In this document: in pieces, positions 24,173-32,674 of the stretch | Layout: each line of letters begins with the position of its first letter | Numbering within the stretch: the first letter of the stretch is position 1 | Source of the DNA: a virus | Length of the DNA stretch: 64,000 nt | Virus record (IMG/VR): IMGVR_UViG_3300022752_000030 | Location: 1 to 64,000 of that record | Strand: one strand, 5' to 3' | Program-made: the position numbers and the translations under genes | Notes under the pieces: model-generated | Seen by the model: the letters and a program-made list of their open reading frames with translations, nothing else | Database searches by the model: none | What the model was told of the DNA's origin: nothing

Positions 24173-25170
24173 TCTTCCGACTTCTTAAATGTTAATGGTT
24201 TATGACCTAATGTTTTGGCCATTGCGTGCAGGTGTTCATCATGATCCAAATCGACATGACTTTTATCTGCATGTTTGACCATAAATTGTATTGTACGTTT
24301 TTTTGGATCGGATGTTTTTTGTCTGACTCTCCATTGGCCTTTACCTGTCAATTCAGGCAATCCGTGGCCAGTCTTATCTTTTTCACCAACTCTATATGTT
24401 CCGTGTTTACCGACTTGTAGGACATCAACATGATGATCCTTTAAGTAAGCATTTGCTGGTTTCAAATCATCATGTTCAAAGTTTACATTTTTAGCCAAAG
24501 GACCACCAGGTACCAATCCAGTAGGTTTATGGTGTTCGTTCATGTGGTCTATGATACCTTTTGACTCGATGTGTGCAGCATAACCTGGTCTGTTTTTTCT
24601 ATTTTCTTCAGGAATGTGCCAACCACCCTTCTTTTCATCATAAGCAATAGTTAATTGACCAAAAGCAGCAGTTTTTCCTGCTTTTGTTTCGCCCTGTAAC
24701 TCACCTTCGTTGTGTACTTCGCCTTTATGTTTCGTATTTAATTTTTTATTAACCAAATTAAAGTCGTTACCACTTGTAAATCCAGCAGCTTCACCGTGCA
24801 TCAAACCATGGTCTTTTAATCTTTTTACGAAATTTTGTTCATATTCAAAACCTTTATTAGATTTTTTTTCTCCTGGTTTTAAAATTTTCGAAACAGGTAT
24901 TACGTGTTTTCTTCTCGTAACATCATCCGTAGCATGAACGTAATATTTTCCATCAATCAATTCTGTCTTGTGTAATTTTAATTTTGATCCGGATGGAACA
25001 TCTTCGTGATCTTTACCCATAGTGTGAGTATAATCTTTTGATCCTAGATGCGGCATTACATATTTTCCCAAATGTCTTTCTTTGTCGATACCTGCACCTT
25101 TAATGAAACCCACACCTTCAGCTTCATTAATCATTTCACATTCATTTAAGTGTTGTAAAAATGTTTTCAT
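24169..25170 (-). CDS. PD-(D/E)XK-like protein with capsid-targeting-like N-terminus
   Basis: 333 residues starting MKTFLQHLNE. The middle reads KGFEYEQNFVKRLKDHG, then SGNDFNLV, then LQGETKAG: the E, D and ExK spacing of a PD-(D/E)XK nuclease core. The same GFEYE, D and GxExK series occurs in the gene at 32675-33424, so the two are probably paralogues. His-rich C-terminal half. Overlaps both neighbours by four bases. Nuclease activity is predicted, not shown. Confidence 0.6.
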   Translation of the reverse strand: MKTFLQHLNECEMINEAEGVGFIKGAGIDKERHLGKYVMPHLGSKDYTHTMGKDHEDVPSGSKLKLHKTELIDGKYYVHATDDVTRRKHVIPVSKILKPGEKKSNKGFEYEQNFVKRLKDHGLMHGEAAGFTSGNDFNLVNKKLNTKHKGEVHNEGELQGETKAGKTAAFGQLTIAYDEKKGGWHIPEENRKNRPGYAAHIESKGIIDHMNEHHKPTGLVPGGPLAKNVNFEHDDLKPANAYLKDHHVDVLQVGKHGTYRVGEKDKTGHGLPELTGKGQWRVRQKTSDPKKRTIQFMVKHADKSHVDLDHDEHLHAMAKTLGHKPLTFKKSEE

Positions 25171-26339
25171 TTTCTAACCTTTAATAAATTTGCTCTTGCA
25201 AATTCTTGGCGATCAACTAATTTAGTAGGTTCACCTGCATGGTTAATAACAAAGCCTTCTGGACCAGTTCTTTTGCCATCTATATGATGTTCTAGTCCAC
25301 CTTCATGTTGATTTAGTGTGTGTACCAAGACATTTTTAGCTTGTTGTAAATGATGGTGCATCTTCAGGAGATTTTCATAATGATCTTTGTTTTTCTCAAT
25401 ATGACTTAGATGACTATTTGCTTCCGATTGTTTTCTAGCTTGTCCTGCCGGCGTTTTTAATTTTGAAGCTGATTTATTGTATTGATTTTGTATGTGTTTT
25501 TTCAGTCCTTCAGCAGAAGGAACTTCACCAGTTCTTACTGTATGGTTAATGTAAGTCGAAAGGTGTCCAGCTTCACCTCGATGTGGCTCAGTTGATTTGT
25601 ACATTGTGCCTTTATGCTCATCATGTATTTTTCTTGCGGCTGACATGTGGTCATTGAATTTTTCTTGATCCGATTCTGAATAATGTACGTTTTTCGTATC
25701 GTGTTCGGCTGATTTGTGCCAAACATCAGGATGCTGATAAAATTTATGCATGTCGGGATGAGGATCGGCACCCATCGTACTCAGGTTTTTTCCGTGATAC
25801 TGGGTGTGTACAATTACACCAAGTTTTGCTCTCCTTATTTTATCAGCCTCATCACCTTTTGCGGTATATGTGATTGTATTTGGAGTAAATGATACACCTT
25901 TTTTTGTTTCTTTTTTGTCACCATCAGAAAACATTAGGTCACCTTGGTAAACTCCTGACTTCGGTGCAATCTTTTTGAGATGATTTAGTCCTGCGTGTAA
26001 TTTGTCCATCAAACCGGGTGCGTGTCCGTGGTTTTTAACTATATCTGCATGTGTATAGTTTATTTTTGGATTTACATTGAAAGCTGATTTTGATGCAACA
26101 AAGAATTTACCGTTTTCTGGATTATGACCAAAAACAACGGCAGGAGATCCATCATATTTCATCGTCAAATGAGAACTGTTGCCACCTGACTTAATATGTT
26201 CGTGAGCTTGATTTAACGCATTGTAAGTGTGTTCAAAACCTTTTGATCCGTGAAGTAAAGGCCGGTCTTCAGCATGATGTATATGCTTAAGTTTTTCACC
26301 TTCAGTTTCTTCAATCAAAAAATTTAAAAAAGATTTCAT
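25167..26339 (-). CDS. ligase-like nucleotidyltransferase (DUF6267-type) with capsid-targeting-like N-terminus
   Basis: 390 residues from the ATG at 26339 (AGAGGTAAG upstream); begins MKSFLNFLIE. Motifs of covalent nucleotidyltransferases are visible in order: LTMKYDGSPAVVF (motif I KxDG, K61), VYQGDLMF (motif III-like), IVHTQYH, EGFVI (motif IV, E361) and KLVDRQEF (motif V, K373). This suggests an RNA/DNA ligase-like or capping-type fold; I recall the family as DUF6267. The His-rich helical middle is an insertion. A TATAAATA late promoter lies 43 bp upstream. Confidence 0.65.
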   Translation of the reverse strand: MKSFLNFLIEETEGEKLKHIHHAEDRPLLHGSKGFEHTYNALNQAHEHIKSGGNSSHLTMKYDGSPAVVFGHNPENGKFFVASKSAFNVNPKINYTHADIVKNHGHAPGLMDKLHAGLNHLKKIAPKSGVYQGDLMFSDGDKKETKKGVSFTPNTITYTAKGDEADKIRRAKLGVIVHTQYHGKNLSTMGADPHPDMHKFYQHPDVWHKSAEHDTKNVHYSESDQEKFNDHMSAARKIHDEHKGTMYKSTEPHRGEAGHLSTYINHTVRTGEVPSAEGLKKHIQNQYNKSASKLKTPAGQARKQSEANSHLSHIEKNKDHYENLLKMHHHLQQAKNVLVHTLNQHEGGLEHHIDGKRTGPEGFVINHAGEPTKLVDRQEFARANLLKVRK

Positions 26340-26381
26340 CTTACCTCTTAGAATACAACACACTTTGGTTGTCCATGAAGT

Positions 26382-26389
26382 TATTTATA
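26382..26389 (-). promoter_or_regulatory. late promoter TATAAATA
   Basis: Perfect 8/8 match to the T4 late core on the minus strand (ATTATAAATAAC), in a non-coding gap 43 bp before the ligase-like gene. A second near-match, TATAAATC, lies about 18 bp further upstream. Confidence 0.75.
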
Positions 26390-26445
26390 ATACTTTTTGA
26401 TTTATATCACAAATTGTGAAAATATTGTGTCTGATATATAACAAT

Positions 26446-27141
26446 TTAGTAATGTTCGATTTCACCGTTTCCGGCTAACCAACCCATGCAGTGAATTTTT
26501 TCAAATTCCACCAAATAATTTTTTGGAATATTCACGAAATGTGCGTGTTCTGTATCCAGTACATTTACAATCGACATGTTTTTATTCAGTACACTCAGAT
26601 AAGTGTCAATTAGTGAAGGACAAAAAGAATACATTCTTGTAATAAACAAGTGGGTTGCATCATGTTTTATATCTCCCATCCAAGTTGGTATTCTTTTTTT
26701 AAATACAAATTTTCCAAAGAGGTCATCATAATCATTGATATTGAAATTATCATCAAGTTCCGATCTTCCTGAAAATTTAAATACTCTTTTTACAGAATTT
26801 AAAACATTACTCACATTGGGATTATTCTTTAGTGTTTGTAATGTTGCAAACAACAATGCATTTTCGGCATGACTTTTTTGACCATTTGAAGTGTAATGTT
26901 TTGTTGCTGGTTCTTCACTCAAATCAAAATATAGATTAGAATTTTGACTTAGAACTTTTTTTTCAAAATCACTTAATGGAGAAATAGATGTGTCCGATAA
27001 CAATATGATAGCATCAGGTACTTTTTTTCGAATTGATCTGAGCGTAAAAAGTGTCTGTGCAAATCTTTGTTCAGGAGAAAATACTCCTATTTTTGGTTTT
27101 ATTGAAGAAGTGACAATAAATAAATTTTTGTCAGGAATCAT
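26446..27141 (-). CDS. hypothetical protein of the glycan cassette
   Basis: 231 residues. N-terminal FIVTSSIKPKIGVFSPEQRF and FTLRSIRKKVPDAIILLSD resemble glycosyltransferase-like phage proteins; HFVNIPKNYLVEFEKIHCMG is near the C-terminus. No clear DxD. It overlaps the nucleotide-sugar gene by four bases and begins the 6-kb cassette of sugar-related genes at its 3' side. Likely a glycosyltransferase-type enzyme, low certainty. Confidence 0.5.
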   Translation of the reverse strand: MIPDKNLFIVTSSIKPKIGVFSPEQRFAQTLFTLRSIRKKVPDAIILLSDTSISPLSDFEKKVLSQNSNLYFDLSEEPATKHYTSNGQKSHAENALLFATLQTLKNNPNVSNVLNSVKRVFKFSGRSELDDNFNINDYDDLFGKFVFKKRIPTWMGDIKHDATHLFITRMYSFCPSLIDTYLSVLNKNMSIVNVLDTEHAHFVNIPKNYLVEFEKIHCMGWLAGNGEIEHY

Positions 27142-28160
27142 AAGTAATTTTCCAAGTCATCGGAATCTCTAAAAATATTAATTGCTTCTGCTCTCGGAAA
27201 AGGATTTGATTTATTAAAATCATTAATCAATATTCTTCTTGAATTTTGCAATCCTGATATTAATGTGTAATTTTTAAATCCCAATTCATTTAATAATGAA
27301 CAGCTCCTCTCGTCATATATTTTACCTCTTGAAGTTGTAAATATAAATTGAGCTCCATTTGATTGCATTTCCAAAAGTTTTTTTACATTTTTAGTGAGTG
27401 GTGTGATTTTATGGTCATAAGAGTTTTCACCCACACGACTTTGTGCTTTCACTATCGTTCCGTCTATATCACAAAAAATTACAGGTTTATCATTATATTC
27501 AAACCAGTCTTTTGCGGTACCGACATCAATATAATTCTTTACTGCTTTTTCAGTAAAAATATTTTTATTATTGATGCATCTTCCAATTACATCAGATACA
27601 AATATTTCTCGTTCCTGTGAAATGTCCTCAAAAGCGTTTTTGTACAACAATGCACTTTCGAATTTATAACCACCAACACAAAAAGTATCAGACACAACTT
27701 TCTTTTCTATGATATCGTTAATTATACCTTGTTCATTGGAAATTGTAAAGCTTTTGGATGATAGTTTCTTCAAAATTTCATGTTCGGAAATTTTAGAAAC
27801 ACAAACGTAATTTCCTGGAGAAATTTCATGTTCAAAAAAACTATCACAATCTTTTATAAGTATTTCTTCATTCGTAAGACCAGACTTTTGAATTATTTGA
27901 TATACTGTATCGGCTGGACCTTTTGTTGGTTTTTCTAAAACAACAATTTTTATTTTGTCACCAAATTCATATCGAATGAATTCAGATGCATGATATTTTT
28001 CATCATGTTCTTTTAAAATACCAACAGTAATTGAATTTTGTAAATAAGGACGTAAAGAATTTTTCAACATTAAATCGTGTTTGTAATCATACAACAAATA
28101 TTTTGGTTTCATTTCGGGAAACCTTGTTGATAATCCGGCAGCAGGTACAATTATTTCCAT
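27138..28160 (-). CDS. sugar nucleotidyltransferase fused to HAD phosphatase
   Basis: 340 residues. N-terminal domain has the nucleotidyltransferase signature AAGLSTRFPEMKPKYLL and a second-motif KDCDSFFE; C-terminal domain from about 225 begins PVIFCDIDGTIVKAQ, the DxDGT motif of HAD hydrolases, with TTSRG as motif II. The two reactions in one chain suggest activation of a sugar phosphate and removal of a phosphate in the same pathway. It overlaps its neighbours by 4 and 10 bases. Confidence 0.78.
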   Translation of the reverse strand: MEIIVPAAGLSTRFPEMKPKYLLYDYKHDLMLKNSLRPYLQNSITVGILKEHDEKYHASEFIRYEFGDKIKIVVLEKPTKGPADTVYQIIQKSGLTNEEILIKDCDSFFEHEISPGNYVCVSKISEHEILKKLSSKSFTISNEQGIINDIIEKKVVSDTFCVGGYKFESALLYKNAFEDISQEREIFVSDVIGRCINNKNIFTEKAVKNYIDVGTAKDWFEYNDKPVIFCDIDGTIVKAQSRVGENSYDHKITPLTKNVKKLLEMQSNGAQFIFTTSRGKIYDERSCSLLNELGFKNYTLISGLQNSRRILINDFNKSNPFPRAEAINIFRDSDDLENYL

Positions 28161-28897
28161 AATCTTTTTATTTCTTTCATGATAAAGTTATAATTAAAAT
28201 CATTTTTCTTTGTGTGTAAATAAACTCTCAATAACATTAAAATTAATAAATTATTATCTTTTGCAATTTCGAATTTACTTAAAATTTGTTCTTGTAAATT
28301 TTTAAGTTTAACATCTATTCTTATCGAATCATTTCTCAAAAACCATTTACACTCTAAATCTTGTCTCATTTTTGCAATATCGAATATATATGAGTCATAT
28401 TCAACCTTGACAGCATCAATCATATAAAATTTATTTTTATTTGTGCCTATAATATTTTCAAGTGTCATATCACCATGATACATCGAACTCGGTAATATTT
28501 TTGGTAATCTTTCGATGAATTCTTCTTTATTGAAAGGTAAGTCATCATTTTGATCCATCCATTTTAGTTTTTCATTATAGACACCAGTGTAATCCTTCAT
28601 TACACTTTTTTTTGAAAAATTTTCCAATGTAGAAATAATAAAGTTAGACAAGTCCTCGATATTGTGATGAATTAGATAATTCTTCATATCCAGTCCATGG
28701 ATATATTCCATGTCTAATACATTATTTCCATAATTGTATATTTTAGGAACAGGATATCCAAAAGAATAAAGAGTGCTCAGTCTTTCTAAATTTCTTTCTA
28801 CATTATTGATTTTTCTTATAAACAATCCCCAGACATCTTCCATCAAGTATATTTGACTACCTGAATGTCCAGTTAATTCCTTTAGTGTTTTTTCCAT
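28151..28897 (-). CDS. APH/choline-kinase-like phosphotransferase
   Basis: 248 residues. The catalytic loop SSMYHGDMTLENII (HGDxxxxN) and MIDAVKVEYDSYIFDIAK (metal-binding Asp) are those of the aminoglycoside phosphotransferase/choline kinase fold. N-terminal GHSGSQIY replaces the glycine-rich loop. It probably phosphorylates a sugar or choline-like precursor for the nucleotidyltransferase beside it. Overlaps both neighbours. Confidence 0.75.
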   Translation of the reverse strand: MEKTLKELTGHSGSQIYLMEDVWGLFIRKINNVERNLERLSTLYSFGYPVPKIYNYGNNVLDMEYIHGLDMKNYLIHHNIEDLSNFIISTLENFSKKSVMKDYTGVYNEKLKWMDQNDDLPFNKEEFIERLPKILPSSMYHGDMTLENIIGTNKNKFYMIDAVKVEYDSYIFDIAKMRQDLECKWFLRNDSIRIDVKLKNLQEQILSKFEIAKDNNLLILMLLRVYLHTKKNDFNYNFIMKEIKRLWK

Positions 28898-29559
28898 TGG
28901 TCATAGTCATTACGTATGAGTGAATGCCATGTTCCGTTATGTGGTCCAGGAGGAAACGGATTATTCATGTTCACATATATTAGATTATTGCCGTACAAAT
29001 TATGTTCGTATAAATTTGCCTTCATCATGTCTTCACCGATAAATTGATATCCAGAATCATAATACTTATCTATGTTCAAATAAGTTGACATGTATTTCAT
29101 CATTATTTCTTTTGATCCAAAAGCAAATTGGTCGTTTCCAAAATCTCTTTCGGGAGTCATACGACAATTTGGTATATACAATTTTTTATTTTCTAAATCA
29201 GCGAAAGGTATTTTAACATTTAAAGCATAATCCGTTCTCGATTTGATCACCCAATCATAATCCCCCTCAACTAATTGACTACATTTATACATCGAGTATA
29301 ACATGTTATATGTAAATCTAGGAGGATGTTTTAATAGATTTGGTGTATTTTTATATTGACTGTCGTAGTTACCAACTAGAGGTGTTTCAAACTCATATTT
29401 TTTTGGATTGTAAATATTAATAAGATTTTCACTTAAAACAAATTTCCAAGAATGAATGTAGACATCGACATTGTAATGGGAAAAAAGATTATTTTTATAA
29501 TACTTATAACCTTCTTCGAATGATCTTGCTTGACCACATAAGCATAAAGCGATTTTCAT
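28882..29559 (-). CDS. glycosyltransferase-like protein
   Basis: 225 residues. ALCLCGQARSFEEGYKYYKN and DVYIHSWKF at the start, WVIKSRTDYALN in the middle and an aromatic C-terminus. Same family layout as the gene upstream (SGHYRTFDQ, DVYCHLW, LVYCRYDVNF), so the pair is probably a duplication. The R-x-D motif may be the DxD-like nucleotide-sugar site. It overlaps the kinase gene by 16 bases. Substrate unknown. Confidence 0.6.
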   Translation of the reverse strand: MKIALCLCGQARSFEEGYKYYKNNLFSHYNVDVYIHSWKFVLSENLINIYNPKKYEFETPLVGNYDSQYKNTPNLLKHPPRFTYNMLYSMYKCSQLVEGDYDWVIKSRTDYALNVKIPFADLENKKLYIPNCRMTPERDFGNDQFAFGSKEIMMKYMSTYLNIDKYYDSGYQFIGEDMMKANLYEHNLYGNNLIYVNMNNPFPPGPHNGTWHSLIRNDYDQWKKH

Positions 29560-30245
29560 TTTTGTAAAAATACCGATAATTTTTCTGTTGTCAATTGAGG
29601 TACATTATTATTAAAAATATTTCTCAATAACATCATGTGAGGACAATACCTCTGGTCTTTATGTATTTTAATATTATTCTCACCGTAAAATCTTACATTT
29701 CTAAGATAGTCTTCAAATTCCGGTTCAAATTGAGTTGAGTGCAATTGTTCATATTTGTCATATATAAAATAATATTTTGCGTATTTAAAGGGCATAATCG
29801 CAAAAATATCCGATATTAAATTATAAGACTCTTGCAATGGAGTAAGAATCGTATTGATTTCTTCAAATTTAAATACTTGTGTAAAATTTACATCATAGCG
29901 ACAATAAACAAGTTCATCATATTCTTGATCAATTAAATCAAAAGCTTGTTTTCTACTAAAATTCATGGAAGCATTTCCTGAAATTTTATCAATCGATAAA
30001 GGTTTCGGATTTGCTTGTAGAATTCTTTTTTCCATTTCAAAAAATATTTGTTGATAATTTCTCCAATCTTCAACTAAGATTTTTTTAGGATTTAACTTAT
30101 CAATTATATTTTGTTGTTCATATTCATGAGTTAACCACAAATGACAATACACATCAAGTTCATTGATGTCAATAAATTTTTTAATGTTATCGCACGTTTG
30201 GTCAAAAGTCCTATAGTGACCAGATAAAATAATGCATTTTTTCAA
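29556..30245 (-). CDS. glycosyltransferase-like protein, paralogue of the neighbour
   Basis: 229 residues: CIILSGHYRTFDQTCDNI, DVYCHLWLTHE and LVYCRYDVNFTQ line up with the next gene's CLCGQARSFEEG, DVYIHSW and WVIKSRTDYALN. This points to tandem duplication and divergence. Part of the cassette that may decorate a virion or host-surface glycan. Overlaps the next gene by four bases. Confidence 0.6.
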   Translation of the reverse strand: MKKCIILSGHYRTFDQTCDNIKKFIDINELDVYCHLWLTHEYEQQNIIDKLNPKKILVEDWRNYQQIFFEMEKRILQANPKPLSIDKISGNASMNFSRKQAFDLIDQEYDELVYCRYDVNFTQVFKFEEINTILTPLQESYNLISDIFAIMPFKYAKYYFIYDKYEQLHSTQFEPEFEDYLRNVRFYGENNIKIHKDQRYCPHMMLLRNIFNNNVPQLTTEKLSVFLQK

Positions 30246-30254
30246 GATAAAATC

Positions 30255-30824
30255 TCACTTATACCAATACCAAACGTCACATTCGGTTGTTAAAATTTCT
30301 TTATTAACTTTATTTGCAAATTCATTAGCTGCACGATTTACACCTTCGATTGCAGTAAAATCATGGCCTGAGAATATTCCACCTGGTTTTAAAAACTTAT
30401 AATAGTTTTCACAATCTTTACTCAACTGTTCGTATGTATGAAGACCATCGATGAAAATAAAATCAAATTGATTTTCAGAAAAAAGATCAACCGCATCATC
30501 TGATGTTTTACGAATTAAAGAAAATCGATTCGAATATCCTTTCAATCTTTCCACCATTTGTTGATAAACGTTTTCTCTTTCGTTTAAGGAATTTCCATTC
30601 CAATCAATATAGTTTTCATATGGATCAATTGAAGTTAAATTCAATGTCGGATTTGAATCCAATAAAAAATTAGTTGTATCACCAATGTCACAACCAATTT
30701 CTAATCCTACTGGATTATTAATATCTTTAATCAGATATCCAAGACCGTAACCAGAACACTTGAATGTTCTCTGTACATTAAAGGATTGGTTTTCCGTATT
30801 AATTACAATTACATCATCACTCAT
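30255..30824 (-). CDS. class I SAM-dependent methyltransferase
   Basis: 189 residues. GLEIGCDIGDTTNFLL is the SAM-binding glycine loop, TSIDPYENY the acidic strand-2 end, FIFIDGLHTYEQ the D-h-H motif and FLKPGGIFSGHDF the post-IV motif. This is the pattern of the Methyltransf_24 type that acts on small molecules or sugars. It sits among glycosyltransferases, so O-methylation of a sugar is the likely reaction. Confidence 0.82.
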   Translation of the reverse strand: MSDDVIVINTENQSFNVQRTFKCSGYGLGYLIKDINNPVGLEIGCDIGDTTNFLLDSNPTLNLTSIDPYENYIDWNGNSLNERENVYQQMVERLKGYSNRFSLIRKTSDDAVDLFSENQFDFIFIDGLHTYEQLSKDCENYYKFLKPGGIFSGHDFTAIEGVNRAANEFANKVNKEILTTECDVWYWYK

Positions 30825-30827
30825 TTT

Positions 30828-31688
30828 TTACACCCTGTAAACAAAGAAATTATTTGGATCCTCTTGATTGAATTTTTTCATTATCAATTCTTTCCATAGA
30901 GGTACACGATCATATTGGTGAACAATACAAAATGGTTCTCCTGTATGTGTTTTAACCAATCCACTTTCAAAATCAAATGCGGGCTCAGGCTCTGTTAGAA
31001 AAGGTCTGAATGCTTCTATTTTTGAAGGATCGCCTGTTGTTCCTAATTGTACTGCCCAGCCGTCTTGTTGTTTAGTAAACAGAACTTTATCTTTATACGG
31101 TTGTGTTTGTATTGAAACGTTGTAAACAGCTTGATCAACTATGGGAATGGGTCTATTTGTAGAATTGATGAATATGTTTAGTACTAAGTCTTTAACATAC
31201 TCTGCTGTTCCTCCGATTGTACCAACATTATAAATTTCGTTACCTACAAACAAAAGATAAAAATATGGACCGTATGTTTCCATCAAATTTTGATTTCCCC
31301 AAGGCTCATATTTGTATGATATACTCTCAGAACCAGCTACTAGGGTTTTATTTTCTGGTAAATTTTTCTTAATCCATTCGATTGGATCTTTTTGAAAATA
31401 TACGTCCTTGACATCAGTTGTTACTACGTAGTCATAGTCTTTCCAGGTATCTTTAAGATAATCATAAATTGCAAGAAATCTTGCAACATGAATTGGAGCC
31501 TCTACCTTCAACATGTCAACAATTTTAAAATTTCTTTTGATCAATTCATCACGTGTTTCTTGTGATGCATTACCAACAACCATCACTTTGTCGCCTTCAA
31601 AACCACACTCATCAATAGACTCAACCCAAGGTTTGAGTTGATTGTAGGTATAGTTTGTAAAAGCACCGATAATTAAATTTTTCGCCAT
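30828..31688 (-). CDS. glycosyltransferase, GT-A-like
   Basis: 286 residues. LIIGAFTNYTYNQLKPW start, DYDYVVTTDVKDVYF with a D-x-x-D/DxD-type site, and HQYDRVPLWKELI near the C-terminus. A single domain without membrane segments. It overlaps the GT2 gene upstream by 16 bases. Likely transfers a sugar in the same pathway as the neighbouring genes; acceptor unknown. Confidence 0.7.
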   Translation of the reverse strand: MAKNLIIGAFTNYTYNQLKPWVESIDECGFEGDKVMVVGNASQETRDELIKRNFKIVDMLKVEAPIHVARFLAIYDYLKDTWKDYDYVVTTDVKDVYFQKDPIEWIKKNLPENKTLVAGSESISYKYEPWGNQNLMETYGPYFYLLFVGNEIYNVGTIGGTAEYVKDLVLNIFINSTNRPIPIVDQAVYNVSIQTQPYKDKVLFTKQQDGWAVQLGTTGDPSKIEAFRPFLTEPEPAFDFESGLVKTHTGEPFCIVHQYDRVPLWKELIMKKFNQEDPNNFFVYRV

Positions 31689-32383
31689 GGTAAAACTCCA
31701 TTATGTTTTCTTTTCATTTCTTCATTACCTCTCAAAAAGAATTCCGATGTAACGGAACCCGGATTTCCATCAACCCTATAGTTAACAGTATATTCTCCAG
31801 TGCAATCAAATTTTTTAAAGTGGTTTGATATTGTGTTGAAGAAAACTCTATCTTGTCCCCAACCGCCATGCCAGACACTAGCTAATTTTATCACAATATC
31901 AGATTTTACACAATAACAATTAGTATCTATGTGATGAAGTCCGTGATAAGTTTGCCATTTACCCAGAGATTCACAATCATCATTGCAAACATATTCTCCT
32001 TCTTTGTTGGCAACTTTTCGCAAAGAATATGACCAATCTAAATTATTTTTTTCTATTGTTTCAACACAACTCTGTACGTGATTTTTTTCAAACCAATTAT
32101 CTTGATCTAGATATAAAACATATTTTGTATTGATTAGATGTGAGAACGCAGCATAAACTCTATGTCCATAAAATCCATTAGCACCAACGTTAATAGGCAG
32201 AGAACATATTTTTAAATTTTTGTTACCCATATAATCGCTGGCAATAGTTTTAGCTTTTGCTGAAAAATTATCTCCATCGATAACCAAATAACAAATAGTT
32301 TCATATGTTTGATTCAACACACTCTCGATTGCATTACGCAATTCGCTAGCACCAGTTGTTGGTACGATCACAGTTGCAGTCAT
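31673..32383 (-). CDS. glycosyltransferase family 2
   Basis: 236 residues. TATVIVPTTGASELRNAIESVLNQT is the GT2 start, YVLYLDQDNWF holds the D-x-D metal site, and WHGGWGQDRVFF the acceptor-side ED/QD-like motif. Complete GT-A domain. First gene of the glycan cassette in transcription order, preceded by the 95-aa protein with two bases between. Confidence 0.82.
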   Translation of the reverse strand: MTATVIVPTTGASELRNAIESVLNQTYETICYLVIDGDNFSAKAKTIASDYMGNKNLKICSLPINVGANGFYGHRVYAAFSHLINTKYVLYLDQDNWFEKNHVQSCVETIEKNNLDWSYSLRKVANKEGEYVCNDDCESLGKWQTYHGLHHIDTNCYCVKSDIVIKLASVWHGGWGQDRVFFNTISNHFKKFDCTGEYTVNYRVDGNPGSVTSEFFLRGNEEMKRKHNGVLPWRKI

Positions 32384-32385
32384 AA

Positions 32386-32673
32386 TTATTCCCTTGTCAG
32401 TTTTAAAATCTTTTCAATTTGTTGTTCAATCGTAGGTTTTCGGTTTGGCCAGTAAATATACTCTTTATCTGCTGTAGTATATAGTTTTTGTAGGAAAGGA
32501 ATTATTATTTTTTCCAACTGAGCCAATCTTTGTTTGTAATCATCCGCTGTTTGTGCAGTATCGTTAATTACACGATTATATTCTTCTTCAGAAACGGCTG
32601 AGAATCCAAAATCATTGTCGGTGTTATGATCTTGGTATTCTTTTAAAATTTTATCAAAGTCAATTAATGGCAT
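32386..32673 (-). CDS. small helical phage protein
   Basis: 95 residues, predicted mostly helix: FSAVSEEEYNRVINDT, DDYKQRLAQLEKIIIPFLQKL and KPTIEQQIEKILKLT. Proteins of this size and pattern occur in aquatic T4-like phages, function unknown. Tight spacing to the PD-(D/E)XK-like gene (one base) and GT2 gene. Confidence 0.55.
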   Translation of the reverse strand: MPLIDFDKILKEYQDHNTDNDFGFSAVSEEEYNRVINDTAQTADDYKQRLAQLEKIIIPFLQKLYTTADKEYIYWPNRKPTIEQQIEKILKLTRE

Positions 32674-32674
32674 A

